64,000 nucleotides of DNA from the NCBI GenBank assembly GCA_029688995.1, contig JARULA010000009.1, positions 16,991 to 80,990 of the forward strand, written 5' to 3'. The position numbers and the translations under genes are program-made. Below the pieces are notes generated by a model that saw only the letters and a list, made by a program, of their open reading frames with translations, was not told the origin of the DNA and did not search any database. Shown in pieces: positions 35,670 to 45,079 of the stretch (the stretch's first letter is position 1; every line of letters begins with the position of its first letter). The stretch comes from Marinilabiliaceae bacterium ANBcel2. GTDB lineage: Bacteria; Bacteroidota; Bacteroidia; Bacteroidales; Marinilabiliaceae.

Positions 35670-38000
35670 ATGAAAACAGTAAACTATATTTTTAGAAAAC
35701 TACAAAAAGATAAAGTTCCAAATTATCTTGGAATTGCTGGTTTGGCAACCGGATTAATTTGTGTGCTTTACATCTTTTTATGGGTAAACAATGAAGTTAA
35801 TTATGATCGGTTCCATAAAAATATTGATGATATCTTTGTTGTTCATGCAATTTTGGAAAGTGGAGATGAACCAATTACATTTGATGGAGCCCCTCCTGCA
35901 GTGGCAGAAGCTATTGAGAGTGAATATCCGCAGGTTACAAAAACTGCCAGAATGGTTCCCGCATTTGCTCAATGGATGCTCTCTTACAAAGATGAAAAGC
36001 AGATGCGTTATACAGGATTTGCCGATTACTCTATATTTGATATCTTCTCTTTTGATTTTATTTATGGTAGCGCAGGAGAACCTTCGGTGCCAAACCAAAT
36101 AGTGCTTACCCGTGCAACTGCTTTAAGTTTATTTGGCGATAAAAATCCGGTTGGAGAAATCGTTAATTTTAACAACATGGAAAACCTGGTAGTCTCGGGA
36201 GTTATAGAGGAGATACCGCCAAACTCTTCCATTCAGTTTCAGGCATTAATTCCACTTGAAATATTGACTACAGTATTCAATAACGATAATTTCCTTAACA
36301 CATGGTATAATAACGCCTTTATGACCTATGGTTTGTTGAACCATTCAAACAGCTTTTCTGTAGTTGATGAGGCGGTAAAAAGTCGAATACAGCGGGAGTA
36401 TCCCGACTCTAAGAATTTTCTTAGAGCATATAAATTTAAAGATACCTGGTTATACGAAAAAGAGAATATCAGGTATGTAAGAATATTTTCCCTTATAGGG
36501 TTTTTAATATTAATAACAGCCATTCTCAATTTTATCAACTTAAATACTGCAAGATCGGCCCGTCAGGTAAAAGAGAATGGTATTAGAAAAAGTCTTGGTG
36601 CGGGTAAAGTTAATCTAATAAAAATAGTCTATTCTGAGATTTCTGTTATCTGTTTAATAGCCTTTACTATTGCGTTAGTAATTACTGTAATTGGGTTGCC
36701 ATCTTTTAATCAGCTTATTAATAAAGATATATCTTTATTATCACTGCTTAATTGGGAACCACTGTTAATACTTGTGCTTATACTAATTACCACCATAGGT
36801 TTATCCGGTCTTTATCCTGCGGTTGTTCTACCCGGATACTCTCCGGTACAATCTTTACGAAGCTCTTATCAAAGCATTAAAAAGAGAGGTTTTGTTCGAA
36901 ATTCATTAATAATAACAATTTTTGCAATGTCAATAACTTTGCTAGCTTCTACCTTTGTTATTAATAAACAGATAAATCATTTACAAAACCTTGATCTTGG
37001 CTTTACTAAGGATAATATTGTATATTTGCCTTTAAACGGACAGCTTCAATCACAACCTGCAACGCTTCAAAATGAGTTAACCGGTAATCCAAACATCATT
37101 TCTACCACAGTTTTATCACATTTGCCAAATGCTATTGGGGATAATGGCGAAGGTTGGGACTGGGAGAATAGAGATGCTCAATATCGACCTTTGGTTTATA
37201 ACTGGCATGCAAGTCATGAACTTTTAGAGACTTTAGATATAGAACTTAAAGAAGGTAATTTTTTTAGGGAAAATCAGCAAAATGCGGTTGTTATAAACCG
37301 GACTTTTGCACGAATGATTGGATGGGAAACTTTTCAGGGAAGATCCCTAACAAATTGGGATAATAGATATGAAATTGCCGGAGTGGTTGAAGATTTCCAC
37401 TTTAATAATATAGGTACTGCCACAGAACCAATCGCCATATTCGCATCCGCCCAGGAGTGGAGCGCTAATTTTCTTGCAGTTAAAATCTCTTCACAAAACT
37501 TAAGCGAAACACTTAGTTACATAAGAGATGCAGCATTAAATATTGAGCCTTCTTTTCCTATACAACCCACTTTTTTGGATGATGAATATAAAGTGATGCT
37601 TGAGGCTGAAGACAATCTTAAAAAACTTATTTCAATATTTACTCTTTTTGCAATAGTTGTTTTAACCCTGGGCTTAACAGGCTTGATAATGTTTATGGCC
37701 GAACAAAAAACCAAGGAGATAGGAATTAGAAAATCACTTGGTGAAGAGACAGTATCTATTATTATGCGTCTTTTAAAACCATTTATTATGGCCGGATTAA
37801 TCTCTGCGGTTATTGCTATACCACTTTCGTGGTACGCCATGAACAGGTGGCTTGAGAATTATGCACAAAGAATTACCCCCGGAATAGATGTTTTTTTAAT
37901 TGCATCGGCAGCAACTATTTTACTGGCAGTAATAACTGTAAGCATACAAATTTGGAATGCCGCAAGAAAAAATCCTATTAATGCATTGCGTAACGAATAG
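35670..38000 (+). CDS. ABC transporter permease (MacB/FtsX family)
   Basis: 776 aa with two FtsX-type halves: TM1 (about 19-41) and a periplasmic MacB_PCD domain (about 45-240), then three TM segments (about 270-390), TM (about 415-435), a second periplasmic domain (about 440-635) and three C-terminal TM segments (about 650-770) with the FtsX signature KEIGIRKSLGEETVSI. The same motif occurs in the first half (KENGIRKSLGAGKVNL). These duplicated permeases work with a LolD-like ATPase and a MacA-like adaptor to export peptides, lipids or drugs. Its ATPase is intact but the adaptor upstream is decapitated. No disruption is visible in this gene. Confidence 0.88.
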   Translation: MKTVNYIFRKLQKDKVPNYLGIAGLATGLICVLYIFLWVNNEVNYDRFHKNIDDIFVVHAILESGDEPITFDGAPPAVAEAIESEYPQVTKTARMVPAFAQWMLSYKDEKQMRYTGFADYSIFDIFSFDFIYGSAGEPSVPNQIVLTRATALSLFGDKNPVGEIVNFNNMENLVVSGVIEEIPPNSSIQFQALIPLEILTTVFNNDNFLNTWYNNAFMTYGLLNHSNSFSVVDEAVKSRIQREYPDSKNFLRAYKFKDTWLYEKENIRYVRIFSLIGFLILITAILNFINLNTARSARQVKENGIRKSLGAGKVNLIKIVYSEISVICLIAFTIALVITVIGLPSFNQLINKDISLLSLLNWEPLLILVLILITTIGLSGLYPAVVLPGYSPVQSLRSSYQSIKKRGFVRNSLIITIFAMSITLLASTFVINKQINHLQNLDLGFTKDNIVYLPLNGQLQSQPATLQNELTGNPNIISTTVLSHLPNAIGDNGEGWDWENRDAQYRPLVYNWHASHELLETLDIELKEGNFFRENQQNAVVINRTFARMIGWETFQGRSLTNWDNRYEIAGVVEDFHFNNIGTATEPIAIFASAQEWSANFLAVKISSQNLSETLSYIRDAALNIEPSFPIQPTFLDDEYKVMLEAEDNLKKLISIFTLFAIVVLTLGLTGLIMFMAEQKTKEIGIRKSLGEETVSIIMRLLKPFIMAGLISAVIAIPLSWYAMNRWLENYAQRITPGIDVFLIASAATILLAVITVSIQIWNAARKNPINALRNE

Positions 38001-38164
38001 CGTGTATTATATTATAAAATTGGTAAATTTGGTAGTATTCCTGAACTATAATAGTTAGGTCAAGAAAAATAAGAAGACGTAGATTTTCATTAAAGGAAAT
38101 TGAGCATAAAGTAATAGATGTGAGATAGGAAAAGTATACAAAATAATTTAAAATATTAATTATT

Positions 38165-39265
38165 ATGATTAGGTGTTTTTTTAAACTTACAACATTATTT
38201 ACTTCTATAGTTTTGATGTTTAGTTTTGGTGCATGCAACTCTTCTGCTGATAATAGAGAAAAGGATTTTGTTAAAGGTGTTTATGGTGATCCCGGCACTT
38301 TATTGGAAGCTGGTTATAATTTTAACGAATTAGGGCTTAATGCCATATTCGTTAGAAGTTACTCTCTCAATGACGAGCTGTATCATACAGCACGTGAACA
38401 GGGCTGTAAAATTTTTGTAGAGTTTCCTGTATTGTTAGGAGGCAATTTTCTTGAAGATAATCCCCAGTGCGCACCTATAGAACCTTCTGGCGAAATGTCT
38501 CCACCTGCAGATTGGTTTATGGGGGTATGTCCTACATGTCCTGATTTTAAAGAAGATAGACGAGAATATCTTAAAAGTATATTAGATCAGTTTAATGTTG
38601 ATGGTGTTTTTCTTGATTATCTGCATTGGCATGCTCAATTTGAAACACCTGATCCAATTTTGCCCGAAACTTGTTTCTGTGAGCGTTGTACCAATCTATT
38701 TTTTACTAAAAATAATATAGATAGTCCTGAACAAGATATTCCCGAAACCTCCAATTTTATTTTAACATATTATGAAAATGAATGGAGAGAGTGGCGCAGT
38801 ACCATATTAACAAACTGGATAATTGATTTAAAAGAGATATTAAAAAGTAACCAGCCCAAGTCGTTACTAGGTCTCTTTTATTGCTCCTGGTATCCAGATG
38901 AATATGATTCTGCACTTTACCGTATAATGGGTATTGATATAGATGATTTTGTAAAAGAGGCAGATGTTTTAGCTCCAATGTTATTTCATCATATGAAAGA
39001 TCGTCCTGTAAACTGGATAGGAGAGTATTTAAACTGGCTTGATTCGGTAAGCACTTCAATACGTCCTGGAAGCACACCTGAAATTTGGCCTATTGTACAA
39101 GCACATAATAATCCGGGAGAAGTTAGTCCGGAAGAATTTCGAGAAGCTATGACACAAGGTTCTTCAGCGCCTTCAAGCGGAATAATGATGTTTTCTGATA
39201 GAGCCTTGCTGGATGATCCGCGCAAAATTGAAGTTATGAAAGAGCTATACCTCACTGAGCCTTAA
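38165..39265 (+). CDS. TIM-barrel lipoprotein, putative glycoside-hydrolase-like
   Basis: 366 aa lipoprotein (lipobox SFGAC, Cys about residue 20). The fold pattern is that of a (beta/alpha)8 barrel: GVYGDPGTLLEAGYNFNELG, then NAIFVRSYSLND, KIFVEFPVLLGG, FNVDGVFLDYLHWHAQFE and SLLGLFYCSWYP. The segment DGVFLDYLHW ends in a candidate acidic residue at a beta-strand tip, as in amylase-like and GHL-type hydrolases. Cys pairs CPTC and CFCERC suggest a bound metal or disulfides. I cannot name the family with certainty; DUF4015 or GHL-like hydrolases are the nearest I recall. It stands alone between the ABC permease and nrdG. Confidence 0.55.
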   Translation: MIRCFFKLTTLFTSIVLMFSFGACNSSADNREKDFVKGVYGDPGTLLEAGYNFNELGLNAIFVRSYSLNDELYHTAREQGCKIFVEFPVLLGGNFLEDNPQCAPIEPSGEMSPPADWFMGVCPTCPDFKEDRREYLKSILDQFNVDGVFLDYLHWHAQFETPDPILPETCFCERCTNLFFTKNNIDSPEQDIPETSNFILTYYENEWREWRSTILTNWIIDLKEILKSNQPKSLLGLFYCSWYPDEYDSALYRIMGIDIDDFVKEADVLAPMLFHHMKDRPVNWIGEYLNWLDSVSTSIRPGSTPEIWPIVQAHNNPGEVSPEEFREAMTQGSSAPSSGIMMFSDRALLDDPRKIEVMKELYLTEP

Positions 39266-39301
39266 TTGAACTTGAGATATCTATTTCATTAATAAGATGC
39301 C

Positions 39302-39916
39302 CTATAATAGTCCCAAATTTTTGTCCCTATATTCGTTTATCTGATATTTACAATATGAGAATTTTTTGTGCAATTTATTTATCATTTCTTTTGTATGAAA
39401 TTGTGGAACCACAGTTGTTCTAAGCTGATAATCAATGCCTGATGTTTTAACTATTTCGATAGATTCTTCGATCTTATGGAGCAGTTGGTGATCTTTTATG
39501 CCACAAATGTTTTGATATGTTTCTATTTCTAAGATAGTTTTAATATCTATAGCTACATAATCAAGCAAATGCGCTTTTAATAACTCTTTTAAAACCTTTG
39601 GGGAAGAGCCATTGGTATCTAATTTTACCTCAAAGCCTAACTCTTTAACATTCACTATAAAATCTTTTAAACCTTTTTGTACTGTAGGTTCGCCACCAGA
39701 AATAACAACTCCGTTTAACCAGCTTTTTCTTGTTGAAAGAAAATCAAAGACCTCTTTTTCAGGTATATCTGTTAATTGTTCTATAAGTTTAGGATATACC
39801 AATTCGGGATTATGGCAGTATCCGCAACGAAAATTACAACCTTTGGTAAAAATTACTGCTGCTGTTTTACCTTCCCAATCAATAAAACTTTGCTTTGTAA
39901 AGCCCCCAATCCTCAT
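39302..39916 (-). CDS. nrdG: Anaerobic ribonucleotide reductase activating protein
   Basis: 204 aa radical-SAM enzyme that generates the glycyl radical on NrdD. The 4Fe-4S/SAM motif is GCNFRCGYCHN (CxxxCxxC, about residues 26-33). Next comes the GGEPT motif (about residues 74-78), which binds the SAM amino group. A further conserved stretch, VKLDTNGSSP, follows. Its length and pattern match the NrdG2-type activase (TIGR02495) of Bacteroidota. The start lies 4 bases after the nrdD stop, so the two are cotranscribed and share cobalamin riboswitch control. Confidence 0.93.
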   Translation of the reverse strand: MRIGGFTKQSFIDWEGKTAAVIFTKGCNFRCGYCHNPELVYPKLIEQLTDIPEKEVFDFLSTRKSWLNGVVISGGEPTVQKGLKDFIVNVKELGFEVKLDTNGSSPKVLKELLKAHLLDYVAIDIKTILEIETYQNICGIKDHQLLHKIEESIEIVKTSGIDYQLRTTVVPQFHTKEMINKLHKKFSYCKYQINEYRDKNLGLL

Positions 39917-39920
39917 TTTT

Positions 39921-42080
39921 TTAGCTTTCTATACCTATTTTTTGATGCTCTTTATAATTAAGAGATTCAGTTTTATCAATGTCAAACAGTTTCCTGTCCT
40001 TAAACTCCTGTTGCTTACCGTTGTTCCATTGTTTAACAGGACGCATATAACCTACTATTCGACTATATACTTCGCAATCTAATTCACACTTGGGACATTT
40101 AAAATATTCCCCTGCAATATATCCATGTGAGGGACAGATACTGAATGTTGGTGATATAGTTATATAAGGTAAGTGAAACTGGCTTGTTATCTTTTTAATT
40201 AGATTTTTAGCTGCTATACCGGGCATATTTTTTTCTCCGGTAAACAGATGCAGTACAGTTCCTCCTGTGTATTTTGTTTGTATATCATCTTGCAAGGTCA
40301 ATACTTCAAAAATATCATCCGAATAGTTTACAGGTAAATGAGTTGAATTGGTATAATATGGATCTGCTCCAGCTTTGTATGCTTCCTGATTTGCTGTTAT
40401 AATATCCGGATGCTGACTGGTATCAATTTTTGCAAAACGGTACGCTGTACTTTCTGCCGGTGTAGCCTCCAAATTGTATATATTACCTGTTTCTACCTGA
40501 AAATCTTCTAACACACTACGCATGAAGTCCATTATTTTCATTGCAAAAGAGTTACTCTCTTCATGGGCAATATTTTTACCCAGAAAATTTAAGCAACACT
40601 CATTCATGCCGTTTATCCCTATTGTTGAAAAATGATTTTTCCAATAACAATTGTAATTTTGGTAAACATGACGTAAGTAAAACCTTGAATATGGATAGAG
40701 CCCCTTTTCTGTGTAGTTTTCAATGGTTTTACGTTTTATTTCTAAACTGTCCTTTGCAAGTACCATCAGGTTTTTAAGTCGTTGGTACAAATTTTCTTCC
40801 GATGTGGCTTCATAACCCAGTTTAGCAAGATTAATAGTTACAACACCTATCGAACCGGTAAGAGGATTTGAGGCAAATAATCCGCCACCTCGTTTATTAA
40901 GCTCCCTTTTATCTAAACGTAAACGGCAACACATACTGCGAACATCATCGGGCTTCATGTCAGAGTTGACAAAATTTGAAAAATATGGAATGCCATATTT
41001 TGCAGTCATTTCCCAAATGCTATCATAATCAGGATTTTCCCAATCAAATTCTGGTGTAATATTGTAAGTTGGTATTGGAAATGAGAACAGACTACCATTG
41101 GCATCTCCCATTAGCATTACTTCGGCAAACGCTTTATTTATCATGGTTACTTCGGGTTGATAATTTTCATAAACCTCGTCTAACACTTCGCCTCCCCAAA
41201 CAACCGCCTCTTTTTTCATAAACTCAGGAACAACCAAATCCATAGAAATATTTGTGAAAGGAGTTTGAAACCCCACTCTGGTAGGTATATTTATATTAAA
41301 AAGAAACTCCTGCATACACTGTTTTACCTGCTTGTAAGTTAGATTATCTTTTCTTATAAATGGTGCAAGCAGGGTATCAAAGTTAGAAAAAGCTTGTGCT
41401 CCTGCTGCTTCGCCTTGCATGGTGTAGAAAAAATTTACTGTTTGTCCGAGTACTGTTCTAAGATGTCTTGCCGGTTTACTCTCTGTTTTACCCATTACAC
41501 CCTTAAAACCTGAAAGCAACAAATCTTTTAAATCCCAGCCTACGCAGTAAACACTTAAGAATCCTAAATCATGAATATGGTAATATCCTTTTTTATGGGC
41601 TTCTGATATATTGTCGGGGTATAGCTTTTTGAGCCAGTACTGCGATGTTATCAAGGTAAAAATATGTTGGTTTAATCCCTGAAGCGAATAAGCTGAGTTT
41701 GCACTCTCTTTTATTCGCCAGTCATGCATTTCAAGATAATCGTCCATTGCATCAATATTACCAAAAAGCTCTTTGGCACTTCTCGATTGCTCCCTCTGCT
41801 TTCGATAAAGTAAAAAGGACTTAACCAACTCAAAACTTTCCTGTTCAAACAAAACTTTTTCAACTAAATCTTGAATTTGCTCTACACCAGGAGCATCGGT
41901 TTGTTTTTGTGCAATTAATAGTTTTAGCACATCTATGCTTAACTCTTTTGCCCTTGCTCTGTTTGGTTCTCCAACAGCACGCATGGCTTTGAAAATAGCA
42001 TGCTCAATTTTTTCAATTTGAAAATCAGCAACAACACCATTACGCTTTACAATTTTTTTTAAATGAAGTTGACCATTCAT
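39921..42080 (-). CDS. nrdD: Anaerobic (class III) ribonucleoside-triphosphate reductase
   Basis: 719 aa. An ATP-cone occupies about residues 5-95 (KKIVKRNGVVADFQIEKIEHAI), followed by the glycyl-radical barrel. The C-terminus has the Zn-type cysteines (ICPSHGYIAG...CPKCELDC) and the radical site CEVYSRIVGYMRPV, with Gly in RIVGY. Reduces all four ribonucleotides to deoxyribonucleotides without oxygen, using formate or thioredoxin. It needs NrdG, encoded directly downstream. The N-terminus starts 110 bases downstream of a cobalamin riboswitch on the same strand. That predicts the gene is turned down when B12 is plentiful and a B12-dependent NrdJ (not in this window) can take over. Confidence 0.95.
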   Translation of the reverse strand: MNGQLHLKKIVKRNGVVADFQIEKIEHAIFKAMRAVGEPNRARAKELSIDVLKLLIAQKQTDAPGVEQIQDLVEKVLFEQESFELVKSFLLYRKQREQSRSAKELFGNIDAMDDYLEMHDWRIKESANSAYSLQGLNQHIFTLITSQYWLKKLYPDNISEAHKKGYYHIHDLGFLSVYCVGWDLKDLLLSGFKGVMGKTESKPARHLRTVLGQTVNFFYTMQGEAAGAQAFSNFDTLLAPFIRKDNLTYKQVKQCMQEFLFNINIPTRVGFQTPFTNISMDLVVPEFMKKEAVVWGGEVLDEVYENYQPEVTMINKAFAEVMLMGDANGSLFSFPIPTYNITPEFDWENPDYDSIWEMTAKYGIPYFSNFVNSDMKPDDVRSMCCRLRLDKRELNKRGGGLFASNPLTGSIGVVTINLAKLGYEATSEENLYQRLKNLMVLAKDSLEIKRKTIENYTEKGLYPYSRFYLRHVYQNYNCYWKNHFSTIGINGMNECCLNFLGKNIAHEESNSFAMKIMDFMRSVLEDFQVETGNIYNLEATPAESTAYRFAKIDTSQHPDIITANQEAYKAGADPYYTNSTHLPVNYSDDIFEVLTLQDDIQTKYTGGTVLHLFTGEKNMPGIAAKNLIKKITSQFHLPYITISPTFSICPSHGYIAGEYFKCPKCELDCEVYSRIVGYMRPVKQWNNGKQQEFKDRKLFDIDKTESLNYKEHQKIGIES

Positions 42081-42189
42081 AACACGATGAAATTTAAAGT
42101 TAATAAATGGTAACTAGCGGGAATGTAAAAGAATAATTACAGAAGTAATTTATCTTTCGCCTTTCACCCGAAAGCTACGATACATGTAT

Positions 42190-42345
42190 TCGGCAGGTCT
42201 TCTGACTTGTTCTGGTTTTATCGCCTTCCCATTCTGTTAAAATAGAATAGTGGCAGTAGTGATAAAACTCCCTTTTGGAACTTACAGCTACGGGGATAGT
42301 CCCTGATTTTCACAGGATTCCCTTTTAATCAATAAGAACCGAATA
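42190..42345 (-). promoter_or_regulatory. Cobalamin (AdoCbl) riboswitch controlling nrdDG
   Basis: On the minus strand the core elements appear in order: AAAAGGGAATCCTGTGAAAA (about 42327-42308), TCAGGGACTATCCCCGTAGC (B12-box region), CACTGCCACT, GGGAAGGCGA and AGTCAGAAGACCTGCCGA. This order and wording is the classical cobalamin riboswitch. It ends about 110 bases before nrdD. Between the two, minus-strand CTTTCG/CGAAAG and AATTAC/GTAATT pairs could form an expression platform with a short T-run. A weak -7-like TTACTTTG sits just upstream at 42359-42352, so transcription probably starts near 42345. Confidence 0.92.
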
Positions 42346-42428
42346 CAATTACAAAGTAAATCAGAAAAAATTAAGAATGCTTACAAAACTCGAATTGTTT
42401 ATGAACAATTTTTTATAAATTTATAAAA

Positions 42429-42611
42429 GGTGGACGAGGCATGAGAATTGTTTCAACTCCGGACGATATGTAGTTGATGTTTTCCCAGGCTACTTCTGAA
42501 GCTCTCAATGCTTTTGGAAATTCATAGGTTTATATCGAGAAATACATTGAAAATCCTAAGCATGTTGAAGTTCAGATTGTTGCCGATAATTATGGCAATG
42601 TCATTCATTTA
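42429..42611 (+). pseudogene. Fragment of a biotin carboxylase / pyruvate carboxylase gene
   Basis: Reading frame from 42429: [57 protein letters not shown], then NYGNVIHL. This is the central ATP-grasp segment of AccC/PycA enzymes (GGGGRGMR..., [11 protein letters not shown]...Q). Two in-frame stops and the loss of both ends make it a relic of about 60 codons. The opposite-strand gap to nrdD starts right before it. No intact copy lies in this window. Confidence 0.8.
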
Positions 42612-42735
42612 AACAGTAAAGTCATGTAGGCACTAATTTGCATTTTAGAATAGGATGGGATTTTTAATATGGTATAATATTTGTCTTGATAATCAGTGTA
42701 ATGTGTTGTAATTTGCACTTAAAATGGAGGTTGTT

Positions 42736-43155
42736 ATGCGTTACCTGATAATTTTTAGTTTCGTGATTGGATTTCTTTTGGCGTCATGCGGTGTACAAAA
42801 GAATATTGATGCTCCCGACCAGACTGTTAAGCTTGAGAATGAGGTTGCTGCCGACGACACCATTGATTATGAACTCATCATTCTAGACAGCCGATTTGAA
42901 ACTTTTTTGGCCACGCAACCTTCTGCTGCATATCATACTCAATCTTATTACGAGAGCTGGAACAAGCGTTATGTTACTGAGTGGAACACACGGCATTCCA
43001 ATCCTCTGCGTTATGGGGATTTTTATCAGACCAAGATTGAATATCGTCCCGATAGCAATGATTATGGTCTGGAATTAAATTACCGGCTATACTATTATTT
43101 CCAGTTTATTGAACAGGAGTATGGCATCAGATTGATAAGAAGAAGGGGTAATTAG
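42736..43155 (+). CDS. DUF6146 lipoprotein
   Basis: 139 aa. I start at the ATG at 42736 because GGAGG at 42726-42730 is a good ribosome-binding site for it and would lie inside the gene if 42724 were used. Lipobox LLASC gives a mature N-terminal Cys. The body, YELIILDSRFETFLATQPSA, then YHTQSYYESWNKRYVTEWN and DYGLELNYRLYYYFQFIEQE, is the conserved core of DUF6146, a family of small Bacteroidota lipoproteins of unknown function, rich in Tyr and Trp. Single gene; its stop overlaps the stop of a barrel-gene remnant on the other strand by 2 bases. Confidence 0.8.
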   Translation: MRYLIIFSFVIGFLLASCGVQKNIDAPDQTVKLENEVAADDTIDYELIILDSRFETFLATQPSAAYHTQSYYESWNKRYVTEWNTRHSNPLRYGDFYQTKIEYRPDSNDYGLELNYRLYYYFQFIEQEYGIRLIRRRGN

Positions 43156-43440
43156 TTTAAGTGTTTACCCATTAAAAGGGAGCTCCAGATATTAGCATCG
43201 ATAATGTACTGATTGATAGGTCTTACAGGATTAGCACCTCCTGTAAGGCGCATCTTGAGGTATGATTTTTCGGGGAAGTAAGCAGCCCATTGTAGAGCCC
43301 CAAAGAGCACCAAAATTTAAGGTTTATAATACTGCCCATATTAAATACTGTAGTGTTAGCGCTTTCAGACTCTGACTCATAAGAATCTTCTAACTTAACC
43401 TTACCGGTAATATAATTGAAACCAAGATGGGGCTGTATTT
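43152..43440 (-). pseudogene. C-terminal remnant of an outer-membrane barrel gene, frameshifted
   Basis: Minus strand: one frame gives IQPHLGFNYITGKVKLEDSY through NTTVFNMGSIINLKFW. The frame then shifts and continues VLFGALQWAAYFPEKSYLKM, followed by RLTGGANPVRPINQYIIDAN and WSSLLMGKHLN before TAA at 43154-43152. The alternating pattern suits an outer-membrane or PorT-like barrel. The 5' part is missing beyond 43440, close to the GH16 gene end. No function assigned. Confidence 0.55.
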
Positions 43441-43471
43441 ATATAAAAAAATGGGAGATATTTTTTTTGAA

Positions 43472-45079
43472 TCAATTATTTATGATTTTATAATTCTGTC
43501 CCGAACCAGCTCCATTATGCTTTAATACGTAAACTCCTTTGTTCCATCCAGACATATCTATTATGGTTTCAGTTGAAATAATAGAGCTTTTTTTAATTAG
43601 GTGTCCATGAATATTGTATATGTATATATCTGAGCCAACACCTTCGTTAGAACTTATAATACGAGCTGTTGAGTTTTTAGGATTTGATGATACCTCAAGT
43701 AATTGTTCTGTTTCAAACCTTTGTGTGCTGGTAGCGGCATCCTGATATATTCGCACATACTCTATTTCCATAGCACTTTCAGTAAAAGAGTCTTCAATTC
43801 TGGGCTGTATAGCTACGTTTAAAAGTAAGTACTGATCATTATCAAACGGCCAGGTATCAGCATCTCTAACACCTGGTTGATAGGTGTAATGCACAACATC
43901 ATCCACGCTAAAAACCATCCTGTCGGGATACCAGTCCAATGCATACACATGAAACTGGGTAGATACAGTTGGAATTTCCTGTCCACCATGATTAACTGTT
44001 CCTCCGTAGCTAGAAGGAGTATGCATGGCGCTTTGAACGAAGTTCTGGTTATGCCCCCAATGCTCCATAATATCAATTTCTCCGCAGTAGGGCCATGGGG
44101 TATCTCCGTATTGATCATACCAGTAACCACCCTTCTCGCTGATATTTTTCCCAAGCATCCAAATGGCCGGCCATGTACCAACACCAGTTGGTAGTTTCGC
44201 TTTTACCTCTACTCGTCCGTAGGTAAACGCAAATTTTGAGTTTAATCTGGCTGAAGTAAAGTCTTTAGTTACACCCTGATCAGTGAAGGTTTCTTTTTTC
44301 GCAACCAGATGCATCACTCCATTTTCTACATAACTATTCTCAATTCTGTCGGTATAGTGTTGTATTTCATCGTTGAACCAACTGTCCCCGTCTGGCAACA
44401 AAGTTTGATGATGCCATTTTGAATCATCTAAAGAGCCATCAACATCAAATTCGTCGGACCAAACCAATACATCATATATTGGATCATTGGGTTCATCTAA
44501 AACCTCTGATTCGAAATAGAAATCATCAATATATCCAATGACCTTGTCGTTATTGTCTTCTCCATTTAATTGGATTACCACCCTGTTAAAATCAGACCTT
44601 TGGTTTGGAGATGGAGAGTTGGGGTTGAGGTTGATGTATGTGTCGTTAATAAAATCAAATGTCACTTCTTGCCATTCATCAAGCACTATTGGTTTTATTA
44701 TTTCACTTTGAGTGGACCATGGCTCTGCTAAATTGCCGTTTTGAAGTTTAAGAGAGATTTGATTGGGTTGATTACCTGTTATGCCATCTGATGGAACATA
44801 AATCTTTAAACTAAAAATGGCTCCATCTGTAATGTTAATTGCCGATGTGGTATTGAATCCAATATTTGCATACTGCCCTCCGGTATCCTCATATCGTAAT
44901 ACTTTAGCTGAATTATTGTCCTCATCAATAAAGGGATTTGAATACGATGTATCCATTAGACAGTCATCGGCATACCAGGTATCTATAGTGCTGTCACCCT
45001 CGAAATCATCTTTTAGGGTTTGTCCAAAAGCAGAAACATATGATAAAATCAATAGAAGTGTAAAAAAAAGTCGAATCAT
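43472..45079 (-). CDS. Secreted GH16 beta-glucanase (laminarinase-like) with T9SS tail
   Basis: 535 aa. Signal peptide (about 1-19, ending SAFG). An N-terminal carbohydrate-binding-like jelly roll (about 22-195) begins DDFEGDSTIDTWYADDC. The GH16 catalytic domain (about 203-445) has the E-x-D-x-x-E motif in GEIDIMEHWGHN (about residues 333-344), nucleophile and acid/base Glu included. The last ~80 residues are a T9SS type A sorting domain (SSNPKNSTARI..., then IYIYNIHGHLIKK and MSGWNKGVYVLKH), so it is exported and anchored or released by the type IX system. Probable substrates are beta-1,3 or mixed-linkage glucans such as laminarin. It stands apart from any SusCD pair. Confidence 0.92.
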   Translation of the reverse strand: MIRLFFTLLLILSYVSAFGQTLKDDFEGDSTIDTWYADDCLMDTSYSNPFIDEDNNSAKVLRYEDTGGQYANIGFNTTSAINITDGAIFSLKIYVPSDGITGNQPNQISLKLQNGNLAEPWSTQSEIIKPIVLDEWQEVTFDFINDTYINLNPNSPSPNQRSDFNRVVIQLNGEDNNDKVIGYIDDFYFESEVLDEPNDPIYDVLVWSDEFDVDGSLDDSKWHHQTLLPDGDSWFNDEIQHYTDRIENSYVENGVMHLVAKKETFTDQGVTKDFTSARLNSKFAFTYGRVEVKAKLPTGVGTWPAIWMLGKNISEKGGYWYDQYGDTPWPYCGEIDIMEHWGHNQNFVQSAMHTPSSYGGTVNHGGQEIPTVSTQFHVYALDWYPDRMVFSVDDVVHYTYQPGVRDADTWPFDNDQYLLLNVAIQPRIEDSFTESAMEIEYVRIYQDAATSTQRFETEQLLEVSSNPKNSTARIISSNEGVGSDIYIYNIHGHLIKKSSIISTETIIDMSGWNKGVYVLKHNGAGSGQNYKIINN

